From contig UQMO01000005.1 of NCBI GenBank assembly GCA_900542125.1, forward strand, positions 1-53,420: a stretch of DNA of 53,420 nt. The letters run 5' to 3'. The translations under genes were made by a program, and so were the position numbers. Shown in pieces: positions 1 to 6,669 of this stretch. The notes beneath the pieces were generated by a model. The model was not told where the DNA came from, did not search any database, and saw only the letters and a list, made by a program, of their open reading frames with translations. Source of the stretch: an uncultured Collinsella sp. (GTDB taxonomy: Bacteria > Actinomycetota > Coriobacteriia > Coriobacteriales > Coriobacteriaceae). Numbering within the stretch: position 1 is the stretch's first letter; every line of letters begins with the position of its first letter.

Positions 1-48
1 CGAGATTCATGAGCGTCTCGTGGGCTCGGAGATGTGTATAAGAGACAG
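1..48. other. Nextera adapter sequence at the left contig end (not genomic)
   Basis: Positions 15-29 match the Nextera read-2 adapter and 30-48 the 19-bp Tn5 mosaic end. Positions 7-14 (TCATGAGC) sit where the i7 index is found, and 1-6 (CGAGAT) are the end of the P7 primer. Genomic sequence starts at 49. The same adapter and index appear inverted at the right end. Confidence 0.97.
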
Positions 49-446
49 ATAGTCAGGGCTCCCGGCCAGCATCGTCGCGCGAGTATGCGGGCATCTTCCG
101 GGATATCCACGCCATAGCGGTCGAGTGCTTCGACGCCATCGACCAGCCAAGCGACGGTTTGCGTGAGTTCACGTTGCTTGAGAGTGAAGATGCGGCGGTA
201 GCCGGTACCGAGCGCAGGGACCGCGGCGCCATTGACGACAGCCTGCGGATCGCGCGGCCACGATGGGAATTCGCTTGTATCTTGGGGCACGGCGTCCGAG
301 AAGGCGTTGACCGCCACGGCGACACCGTAGACGGTCTCGGTCGGGATCAAGGCCAGGCCGCCGCGGCCGAGCACCTCGGCCGTGCGCTCGACGGCGAGCC
401 GATGCGGCTCGCGCGTTCCCTCGTATACCCGATAGACCGTCTGCAT
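49..446 (-). CDS. tsaC: L-threonylcarbamoyladenylate synthase (TsaC/Sua5/YrdC family), C-terminus missing
   Basis: This gene makes threonylcarbamoyl-AMP from threonine, bicarbonate and ATP for t6A37 modification of tRNA. The frame from the ATG at 446 stays open to the adapter junction, giving about 132 residues. It shows the family hallmarks: IPTETVYG near residue 34, a KQR motif (family K-x-R) after the first helical segment, and the CWPGALT block where the sequence is cut. An AAGGGG Shine-Dalgarno lies about 11 nt before the ATG. About 25 residues appear inserted between VYGV and the RIF-LKQR segment compared with short YrdC proteins. prfA-prmC-sua5 is a common gene order, so this is probably the third member of the cluster read from 4873 downwards, now separated by toxin-antitoxin genes. 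The contig end removes the C-terminus, so it cannot be told whether a Sua5 C-terminal domain follows. Confidence 0.85.
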
Positions 447-593
447 GTGTATGCCAGCCCCTTACGCTCTGGTGAAAGTTTGTTTACTGAGGGGCATTCT
501 CGCACGAAACATTCAGCCTATTTGCCCAGAGCGCATGTTGGTTTGGTGAGCGGCTCTAGTAGTCGGTGAAAGTGAGGGGGTTATTGCAGATTT

Positions 594-896
594 TTAGCGA
601 GCAAGCGTAACGGTACGATCGGGAAACTCAATGCTTGCGACAAGCTTTCCGCCGAGACTTTCTGCGTACCTGCTCAGCGTGTCGAGCCTCATTGATCCCA
701 GCTCCCCGCGCTCGAGCTCCGATATGCGTTTTTGAGAAACACCCATCGACTGGGCCACCGAGGCCTGCGTCAGATCCTTTAGTTTGCGAATTTGAGCGAG
801 CTTATAGGCTTCGATACGTTCACGAGTTTTCTCCTGCTCGGCGGCAATAGATTCACGCGCTATCCCGCGTGATTCCATATACTCATGCAGCTCCAT
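594..896 (-). CDS. higA: HigA-like antitoxin, XRE helix-turn-helix protein
   Basis: This 100-residue protein has an XRE/Cro-type helix-turn-helix in its second half: LTQASVAQSMGVSQKRISELERG at about residues 42-64, written here by its key motif VSQKRISELE. The segment before it is a charged helix. It would bind and neutralise the toxin encoded just upstream and repress the shared promoter. Its start overlaps the toxin's 3' end by 14 bp (883-896), indicating translational coupling. Toxin-first order is typical of higBA. No terminator is evident between its stop and the tsaC start at 446, so read-through into tsaC is possible. Confidence 0.8.
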   Translation of the reverse strand: MELHEYMESRGIARESIAAEQEKTRERIEAYKLAQIRKLKDLTQASVAQSMGVSQKRISELERGELGSMRLDTLSRYAESLGGKLVASIEFPDRTVTLAR

Positions 897-1278
897 CTTG
901 ATCGAGCCTCCTTACATGGCGACGGTATATTTGTTCCGCCCTGGGAATGCTGATCGCATACCAGCCGTTCCACTTTGCCTTCGACGACTCCGCCTGCGAC
1001 TTATCTCCCGCCAACAGCAACACTGCCTGACGTTTGGGGTCAAAGGCAAAAAGGATACGAATCACCGACGGTCCGCACGACGTCACCCTTAGTTCCTTTA
1101 AATGATGCAATTTCGAGCCCTTCACGCGGTCAACCAGCGGACGACCAAGGCTAGGACCTTCTTTCTCAAGTACCAAAAGGTCTGCGTAAATCTGTCGCAA
1201 CGTAGACTCATCCTGCTCATCGAGCCAAGGCTCGATGTAATCGAGCACAATGCGGTATCGATGCGGCTGATTTGACAT
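883..1278 (-). CDS. higB: HigB/RelE-family mRNA interferase toxin (Gp49-like)
   Basis: This 131-residue protein resembles the phage Gp49/HigB branch of the RelE superfamily, ribosome-dependent mRNA endonucleases. Visible landmarks are the LGRPLVDRVKG segment, HHLKELRV, the core strand RILFAFDP, the following LLLAGDKS turn and the C-terminal WYAISIPRAEQIY helix. These occupy the usual order and length for this family. The ATG at 1278 has an AAGGAG-type site directly upstream. A sigma70-like promoter ends 15 bp before the start codon. The antitoxin gene overlaps the end. Family assignment is from motif pattern only. Confidence 0.8.
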   Translation of the reverse strand: MSNQPHRYRIVLDYIEPWLDEQDESTLRQIYADLLVLEKEGPSLGRPLVDRVKGSKLHHLKELRVTSCGPSVIRILFAFDPKRQAVLLLAGDKSQAESSKAKWNGWYAISIPRAEQIYRRHVRRLDQDGAA

Positions 1279-1292
1279 ACCTTTCTCCTTCT

Positions 1293-1320
1293 ATAGTAGA
1301 AGTTTTACGGTATATTGCAA
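1293..1320 (-). promoter_or_regulatory. Promoter of higBA
   Basis: Minus-strand TTGCAA (1315-1320) and TACTAT (1293-1298) are separated by 16 bp, in a locally AT-rich stretch directly before the higB ribosome-binding site. Confidence 0.6.
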
Positions 1321-1387
1321 GAGCGGAAATAGGCTCGAAGGGTCTTTTTTGCAGAAGTGAAGCCCGAGATCAGTAGGCAACGAGGGG

Positions 1388-1834
1388 TTATTGGACTGCG
1401 ACGAACTTCTTTGGCCTGCCGGCATGGCGTTCCTGAGCGGCGTAACGCTCGATGCTGTCGATCGTAATCATCCGACGGCCGTCGACAAGCTCAACATCGA
1501 GTTTGCCGGCTTTGACCAGCGCAGTGATTCGCGGTGCGGAAACCCTGAGGTCCGCCGCCGCGTCCTTAAACGTTCGACACGCCGCTTCCCGAGCGTCCTC
1601 GTGGTCGATTTCGACTGAAAGGGCCACGACCTCGGCCGAACGCTCGTACCCAGCCGGAGCCCGACCATTGTTAAGATCGTCGGCCAAAAACGCCATCAGC
1701 GCCTCGATGGCATGAGCTATTGCTTCTTCGCGTGTATCGCCATCGGCAAAGGCCCCGGGGACCTGCGGGAAGCTGGCACAGTAACCGTCGTCTTCTTTTA
1801 TGAGAACGCAGTCATAGGTAAATCGTTGTTTCAT
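1388..1834 (-). CDS. HicB-like antitoxin with C-terminal DNA-binding helices, no HicA partner
   Basis: This 148-residue protein begins with a HicB-type partial RNase H fold: CVLIKEDDGYCASFPQVPG followed by the GDTREEAIAHAIEAL helix. It ends with a MerR/excisionase-like helix-turn-helix region (LRVSAPRITALVKAGKL) and a basic tail. HicB proteins neutralise the small RNA-binding toxin HicA and repress their own promoter. No HicA-like ORF of about 60 residues is visible on either side; the neighbours are HigB downstream and PrmC upstream. It may be a solitary regulator or the remnant of a lost module. The ATG at 1834 has a GAGGGGG site 5 nt upstream. A 10-bp-arm palindrome overlaps its likely promoter. 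Confidence 0.75.
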   Translation of the reverse strand: MKQRFTYDCVLIKEDDGYCASFPQVPGAFADGDTREEAIAHAIEALMAFLADDLNNGRAPAGYERSAEVVALSVEIDHEDAREAACRTFKDAAADLRVSAPRITALVKAGKLDVELVDGRRMITIDSIERYAAQERHAGRPKKFVAVQ

Positions 1835-1868
1835 TATGACCCCCTCGGCTACCAGCTACCAACCGAGA

Positions 1869-1892
1869 TAATTATAAATTGCTTTATAATTA
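1869..1892 (-). promoter_or_regulatory. Perfect palindrome over the hicB -10 box, probable autoregulatory operator
   Basis: Two perfect 10-bp arms (TAATTATAAA and its complement) flank TTGC. On the minus strand TATAAT (1871-1876) lies within one arm and is a good -10 element. The site sits between the prmC stop and the hicB start and is much more AT-rich than its surroundings. Confidence 0.6.
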
Positions 1893-1914
1893 GAAATGAA
1901 TCAGTTAATAAATA

Positions 1915-3189
1915 TTACTGACGCTGTTTGGGCTCCGTGACGACGGCTCGGACGATGCGGGGACGATCGGTGAGGTCGCGGACGATGCGCACATCCGACA
2001 GGCCCGCTTGGCGGCAGAGCTCGGCGGCGGCGTCGAGAGCGCCCTCGTAGAGCTCGCAGGCAAAGAGGCCACCGGCGCGCAACATGTAGGGCGCCGCGTT
2101 GAGCAAGCGGCGGAAGATGTCGAGGCCGTCGGCACCGCCTTCGAGCGCCAGGTCGGGCTCAAAATCCTTGACCTCGTGCGGCAGCGAGCGCATGACGTCG
2201 GTGGGAATGTACGGAGGGTTGGAGACGAGGACGTCGAAGGTGCCCCACTCTTCGCGGGGAATCGAGCTTACCAGGTTGGTGAGGCTGAATGCGACCTCGT
2301 CTGCCGTGAGACCTAGGGCGTCGCGGTTTTTGGTTGCCAGGTCGATGGCGCGCGGCTCGATATCGGTAGCGGTGCAGGTGACGTGGCCGCGGCGCTCCCA
2401 GGCAAGCGAGAGCGAGATACAGCCCGTGCCGCAGCCGACCTCGAGGACGCGGGCGACGCGGGGCTCGGCGGGAGCGGGCTCGGTGGCCTCGGCGGCGTTC
2501 TGCGCGGAGGTCGTCTCCTGGTCGTCGCCTTCGATGGCAATGCCGTATTCGTCGAGCTCGGGCTCGGGGGCTTCCATGGCCTCGGCTTCTGCTGCTTCGC
2601 TTTCTGCTGCCCGCGCGGCGGCTTCCTCGGCCTCGCGATCGGCCAGCTCCTCGGCATAGGCGCGGCTGCCAAGTACGTCGCTGCCCAGCGCCGCCTCGTC
2701 GGCAGCCGTGAGGTTGGCGGCACGGCGCTCGGCAGTCGCGCGTTCATCGGCCAGTGCTGCCTCGGCCTTGCGGGCCTGCTCGACTTCATCGTTCCAGGGC
2801 AACTCCACGCGCTGACGGGCGGCGGCCTCGGGGCTCAGCACCTCGGCATCCAGATAGTTCAGAACTTCCTCGACGAGCATCTCGGTCTCGGGACGTGGAA
2901 TGAGTACGCCGGGGGCGCACGCGACGTCGATCATGCGGAACTGCGTGCTGCCGGTGATGTACTGCAGCGGTTCGCCCTTGGCGCGGCGGACGACCGCCGC
3001 GTGCATGGTCTCGAGCTGGGCCGCGTCAAGCAACTCGTCCATGCGCATATATAAGTCGATGCGTGCCAGACCCGTGGCAGCGCAGAGCAGCCACTCAGCA
3101 GAAAGACGGGGGTGCTCCTCGCCGCGCTCGGCCAGGTACTCCTTGGTCCACTCGAGACAACGCTTGATGGTCCAGATCTCGTTTGCCAT
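1915..3189 (-). CDS. prmC: PrmC/HemK release-factor glutamine methyltransferase with a long acidic insertion
   Basis: This SAM-dependent enzyme N5-methylates the Gln of the GGQ loop of release factors; its substrate gene prfA lies just upstream in the same orientation. The 424 residues comprise a helical N-terminal domain (1-95), the linker motif IPRPETE (97-103), and a Rossmann methyltransferase domain with LEVGCGTG (249-256) and the catalytic NPPY (324-327). Between about 113 and 243 lies roughly 130 residues rich in Ala and Glu with little sequence complexity, absent from usual PrmC proteins of about 280 residues. It falls between the PRPETE segment and motif I, so both catalytic parts are intact. 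The start ATG (3189) has a GGGAGG site. PrmC is cytoplasmic. Confidence 0.95.
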   Translation of the reverse strand: MANEIWTIKRCLEWTKEYLAERGEEHPRLSAEWLLCAATGLARIDLYMRMDELLDAAQLETMHAAVVRRAKGEPLQYITGSTQFRMIDVACAPGVLIPRPETEMLVEEVLNYLDAEVLSPEAAARQRVELPWNDEVEQARKAEAALADERATAERRAANLTAADEAALGSDVLGSRAYAEELADREAEEAAARAAESEAAEAEAMEAPEPELDEYGIAIEGDDQETTSAQNAAEATEPAPAEPRVARVLEVGCGTGCISLSLAWERRGHVTCTATDIEPRAIDLATKNRDALGLTADEVAFSLTNLVSSIPREEWGTFDVLVSNPPYIPTDVMRSLPHEVKDFEPDLALEGGADGLDIFRRLLNAAPYMLRAGGLFACELYEGALDAAAELCRQAGLSDVRIVRDLTDRPRIVRAVVTEPKQRQ

Positions 3190-3564
3190 GGGGTCCTCCC
3201 CTCTTATGCGCCAGGCGGCGCGTGAATGTCGGAGCAGATTGTACGCGAGGGTGGCACGCGGTAAGGGACGATTGGAAGCGATTATCGAGAATCAGCCCAG
3301 ATTTTTGCTCGCGGCGCAATCGATGTGCTCATTTGTCGACGTCTAGATTTGCATCCGTCAAGCTTTTGGCAAGGTGGCCCCAAAACTGACCAATATCCAA
3401 CCAAACACTTGCCAAATCACTTGACGCACGACGCGTCAAAAAATGGCTCGCGACTTCTTGGACGATTTTTTGAGCATTATTTTGGTAATCGACCGACGCT
3501 TTAAGCAGGTAAATGGCCCATAGACTACCAAGTCAACCTAAATAAACCCACATAGCAATTTACC
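3190..3564. other. Intergenic stretch without a recognised gene
   Basis: No convincing coding sequence is seen. It carries the prmC leader and a small perfect hairpin at 3421-3439 (TTGACGC, 5-nt loop, GCGTCAA). It becomes AT-rich from about 3440 towards the structured RNA at 3565, so a promoter for that RNA is probably here, but no good -35/-10 pair could be fixed. Confidence 0.4.
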
Positions 3565-3806
3565 AAAATGATCCGTTTTCCTCCGTCCCCTACGGATCAG
3601 AATGACTACCACTAACTGCCGCATCCGGAGCAAGACAACGCCGTAGGTAGAGGACGGACAGCGAGCGCCGCCCAGAACGAACAAGTTGGCATGAAAAAGG
3701 CAAGGCATAGACCTTCTGGTCATGCCTTGCCTTTTGAATGACAAATTGTCGTTCTGGGTGGCGCGCAGCGTCGACGGGTTACGCGGTTTGGTAAAACCGC
3801 GTAACC
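3565..3806 (+). ncRNA. Candidate large structured RNA, copy A
   Basis: This segment shares long conserved blocks and the same helices with 26705-26928. 5' hairpin: 3569-3576 pairs with 3592-3599; its loop TCCGTCC (3582-3588) is complementary to GGACGGA (3652-3658), giving a probable pseudoknot. Long helix: 3665-3680 with 3749-3764 (16 bp). Inside it an apical hairpin pairs 3695-3708 with 3722-3735 and 3710-3713 with 3718-3721, with a bulged A at 3709. 3' hairpin: 3777-3789 with 3794-3806. The long helix contains a G-U pair (3670/3759) that would be A-C on the other strand, favouring the plus strand. It ends on the first base of the convergent prfA stop codon. No U-tract follows the 3' hairpin. 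The family is not identified; raiA-motif and Collinsella-1 RNAs are candidates to test. Confidence 0.75.
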
Positions 3807-4873
3807 TAAACGGCCTGCGCCAGCTTCTCGGCTCGCTCGGCGGCGGCGAGCGCCTCGATGACAGTGCCGAGCTGGTCGCCCAGAAGGACACCGTTGTAGG
3901 TGGAGTTGAAGCCGATGCGGTGATCGGTCACGCGGTCCTGGGGCTGGTTGTAGGTACGAATCTTCTCGGAACGGTTGCCGTGGCCGATCTGGCTTTGGCG
4001 CTCGGCACCGAGCTCTGCCTGCTGCTTCTCGAGCTCCATCTCGTACAGACGGGCGCGCAGCATCTGCATGCAGACTTCGCGGTTCTGAATCTGGGAGCGC
4101 TGTTCCTGCGACTGCACCACGGTGTTGGTGGGCAGGTGGGTGATGCGCACGGCGGAATACGTGGTGTTAACGCACTGACCGCCAGGGCCCGAAGCGCAGT
4201 AAGTGTCGATGCGCAGGTCGGACTGGTTGATCTGGACGTCGATCTCCTCGGCCTCGGGAAGCACGGCGACGGTAGCCGTGGAAGTCTGGATACGGCCCTG
4301 GGACTCGGTCTTGGGGACACGCTGGACGCGGTGCACGCCGGACTCGTACTTCATGACGGAGTAGACGCGGTCGCCCTCGACCTTGAACTCGATGGACTTA
4401 AAGCCGCCAGCCTCGCTGGGGCTGGAATCGAGCACAGTGGTCTTCCAGCCGCGCGACTCGCAGAAGCGCTGGTACATCTTGTACAGATCGCCGGCAAAGA
4501 TGGCAGCCTCGTCGCCACCGGCGGCGGAGCGGATCTCGACGATGGTGTTCTTGTCGTCGTTGGGATCGCTCGGGATGAGCATGTACTTGATATCTTCCTC
4601 GAGCTGCGGGAGCTTTTCCTCGTTCTCGGAGATGTCCATCTGGAGCATCTCCTTCTCGTCCGCATCGCTGGTGTCGCGGAGCATCTCCTTGGCGGCCTCG
4701 ATGTCATCGAGCGCGCCGATGTACTCACGCGAGGCGGCGATGAGGTCGGACTGGTGTGCGTACTCCTTGTTGAGACGCGTGAACTCCTTGATGTCGGAGG
4801 CGACGGCCGGGTCGGAAAGCTTCTTCTCGAGCTCCTCGTAGGCCTTGATGATCTTTTCGAGCTTGTCGCGCAT
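3806..4873 (-). CDS. prfA: Peptide chain release factor 1 (RF1)
   Basis: RF1 recognises UAA and UAG in the ribosomal A site and triggers peptidyl-tRNA hydrolysis. The 355-residue length is standard. The codon-reading P-x-T tripeptide appears as PKT (187-189) in the segment VHRVQRVPKTESQGRI, and the catalytic GGQ is at 231-233 in SGPGGQCVNTTYSAVR. The residue after GGQ is Cys, and the family Asp two residues past NTT is Tyr; both look like lineage variation. An AAAGGAG site precedes the ATG at 4873. prmC, which methylates this GGQ, follows on the same strand after about 600 bp holding the convergent RNA candidate. Confidence 0.97.
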   Translation of the reverse strand: MRDKLEKIIKAYEELEKKLSDPAVASDIKEFTRLNKEYAHQSDLIAASREYIGALDDIEAAKEMLRDTSDADEKEMLQMDISENEEKLPQLEEDIKYMLIPSDPNDDKNTIVEIRSAAGGDEAAIFAGDLYKMYQRFCESRGWKTTVLDSSPSEAGGFKSIEFKVEGDRVYSVMKYESGVHRVQRVPKTESQGRIQTSTATVAVLPEAEEIDVQINQSDLRIDTYCASGPGGQCVNTTYSAVRITHLPTNTVVQSQEQRSQIQNREVCMQMLRARLYEMELEKQQAELGAERQSQIGHGNRSEKIRTYNQPQDRVTDHRIGFNSTYNGVLLGDQLGTVIEALAAAERAEKLAQAV

Positions 4874-5104
4874 GGCGGGACTCCTTTATGTGCGTGAAGG
4901 CGAAAATCGGCAGAGTTAATGGGGCGCGCGGCGCCACTGCGGGGGTAAGCCCAGCTAGAACATGTCGATCTTCAGATACATGCGCATCCCTTCGCGTATG
5001 GGGTACATAGTTGCGGTCTAACCCATACATGATAGCGTGCGCAGGCATACCTGCATATAACCCGCACGGAATGTGACACAGGGTCAGTCCGCCAACGTAA
5101 GGCT
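4874..5104 (-). promoter_or_regulatory. prfA leader region with an inverted repeat
   Basis: No gene is seen between prfA and the ATPase gene. GTATGGG (4996-5002) and CCCATAC (5022-5028) can pair around 19 nt. This could be an operator or attenuator, but there is no direct evidence for its role. Confidence 0.3.
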
Positions 5105-6430
5105 CTACTTTAAGAACATGGCCATATATAACGGAAGCGTCACCTTTTTGCCGTCTCGGCCGACGTTACCGTCTATCAGCTTGTACCCAAGGTTCACGTC
5201 CTGCCGCTCGAGCATGTCGTTGAGCGATACCGTAGATCCGCGCGAGGCCTTCACCTCAATGGGCACAACGCTCGCGTCGGGCGAGTCGACGAGAAACTCT
5301 ATTTCCCTATCGCCCTTCTGCGACCGCCAATAACGCAGGGCCACACCCCGCGCCGCAAGCATGCATGCGATCAGGTTTTCGTAGAGGCCGCCCTTCATGG
5401 GACCCGCGAGCTTGTTGTTCACCACCGCTTCCAGCATTTCGAAGCCGTACATGGCCATGAGCACGCCCGTATCGGCAGCATAGAGGCGAAACTTCGTCCC
5501 GTCTTCATAGGCGGCAAGAGGGAATTGGGCGGCGCTCACCGACTGGCACCGTCGCACCATACCTGCTCCCACGAGCCAATCCACGGACGAGCCAAATTTG
5601 CGCGCCGTTCCCCTGTTCTCGACCACGGAATACTGGAACTTCGTATTCTCCTTTGCGAGCTGGCGCGGCAACGATTCAAAGCACGCCCGCGCACGCACGC
5701 GCTCGGGGGCTTGCGCGTATCGAGCCACGTCGTCGAGATACGAGGCGAGCAGCCTGCTTTGCTCGTCGAAAGCAACGGCGAAGTTGCCCGTCCGCGCAAA
5801 GGCGTCCACCACCGCAGGCATACCGCCGACCGCGAGGTACTCGCGCAGCATCTGCATCATCTTCTGATTCACCGCAACGGGCACGGGTATCAACGACTCA
5901 TAGTATTCCCGCAAATTGACGATATCGTCCTCCCCATACCCGCGCGCCCAAAGGTACTCCTCAAAATCGAGGGGGCCCATTTCGACCTCTCGCTCGTACC
6001 CAACGGGAATGGAGGCGAGCGCAGCCTCCTCCTTGAACCGAATGCCCAGAAGCGAGCCCGACGCAACGACATCGCACCTGCCGTCGAGAGCGAGATACTT
6101 AAGCGCAGCGCGAGCACGCGGGCACTCCTGAATCTCGTCGAGGAAAAGAAGCGTTCGTCCTGGAACAAAGCGCACGCCGGGCACGACGAGCGATATCTGC
6201 CGGTAGATCGAGTCGGCATCGATTGGGCCATCGAACACCCGCTTAAGGTCCGGGGACCCAATGAAGTCTATGGAGATGAAGCTTTCGTAGTCCTGCCGCC
6301 CGAACTCGGCGACGATGTACGACTTGCCAACCTGTCGCGCGCCCTTGATGAGAAGGCATTCGGCGCCCTTTTCCGCCCGCCACGAACGGAGGGTGTCGAG
6401 CATCTTTCGCTTCAGCACACTACGCACCAT
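5105..6430 (-). CDS. AAA+ ATPase with C-terminal DUF4143 (AAA_14 family), first of two
   Basis: This 441-residue protein has a Walker A GARQVGKS (30-37), a Walker B TLLFLDEIQE near 95-104, and a C-terminal DUF4143 region. DUF4143 resembles a PD-(D/E)XK nuclease core: DREIEFLVD followed by IEVKAS, with E392 and K394. The family is abundant in gut bacteria and its function is not established. The start is uncertain: the ATG at 6430 lies directly against GGTGAAGG, so the GTG one codon later or the Met at residue 10 may be used. Three copies of a 14-bp repeat at 32-bp period lie upstream. A paralogue with the same architecture is at 23445. It is probably expressed alone, as neighbours are unrelated. 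Confidence 0.85.
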   Translation of the reverse strand: MVRSVLKRKMLDTLRSWRAEKGAECLLIKGARQVGKSYIVAEFGRQDYESFISIDFIGSPDLKRVFDGPIDADSIYRQISLVVPGVRFVPGRTLLFLDEIQECPRARAALKYLALDGRCDVVASGSLLGIRFKEEAALASIPVGYEREVEMGPLDFEEYLWARGYGEDDIVNLREYYESLIPVPVAVNQKMMQMLREYLAVGGMPAVVDAFARTGNFAVAFDEQSRLLASYLDDVARYAQAPERVRARACFESLPRQLAKENTKFQYSVVENRGTARKFGSSVDWLVGAGMVRRCQSVSAAQFPLAAYEDGTKFRLYAADTGVLMAMYGFEMLEAVVNNKLAGPMKGGLYENLIACMLAARGVALRYWRSQKGDREIEFLVDSPDASVVPIEVKASRGSTVSLNDMLERQDVNLGYKLIDGNVGRDGKKVTLPLYMAMFLK

Positions 6431-6445
6431 CCTTCACCTGCTGTT

Positions 6446-6523
6446 TGCAGCTTTTCAGGATGGATTTTACCAACTTTTGCAGCTTTTCCGGGTCCAGATA
6501 GCCGCTTCGTGCAGCTTTTCCGG
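6446..6523 (-). repeat. Three direct repeats at exact 32-bp period upstream of the ATPase gene
   Basis: The plus-strand 14-mer TGCAGCTTTTCNGG occurs at 6446-6459, 6478-6491 and 6510-6523. Copies 2 and 3 are identical and copy 1 has one difference. The period is about three helical turns, so all copies face the same side of DNA. They span the likely promoter and leader of the gene starting at 6430. Confidence 0.85.
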
Positions 6524-6603
6524 ACTTCTAGAGAGCGCGGCGCGCTTAGGAGCTGCAGAATCATAATCGCGTGCAAACGGCGGGCTAACATAGCCTTTCA
6601 CCG

Positions 6604-6640
6604 AAAAGGGCGGGCGGCCGCGCCCTGCGACCACCCGCCC
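6604..6640 (-). terminator. Rho-independent terminator of the giant surface-protein gene
   Basis: On the minus strand GGGCGGG (6634-6640) pairs with CCCGCCC (6608-6614) and is followed by TTTT (6604-6607). It lies about 30 bp past the stop codon at 6670. Confidence 0.75.
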
Positions 6641-6669
6641 TCAATCAAAGCCCTTCTCGGCCGCCGCAG

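Noticed and set aside
1712..1921. Plus-strand 69-codon ORF as a HicA toxin
   Set aside because: It is antisense to hicB with no HicA features (no double-stranded-RNA-binding-like fold or catalytic His) and no ribosome-binding site.
3777..3806. Classical terminator for prfA or the RNA
   Set aside because: The hairpin is strong, but neither strand has a U-tract after it, and the same hairpin recurs in copy B as part of the RNA. It is treated as an RNA helix.
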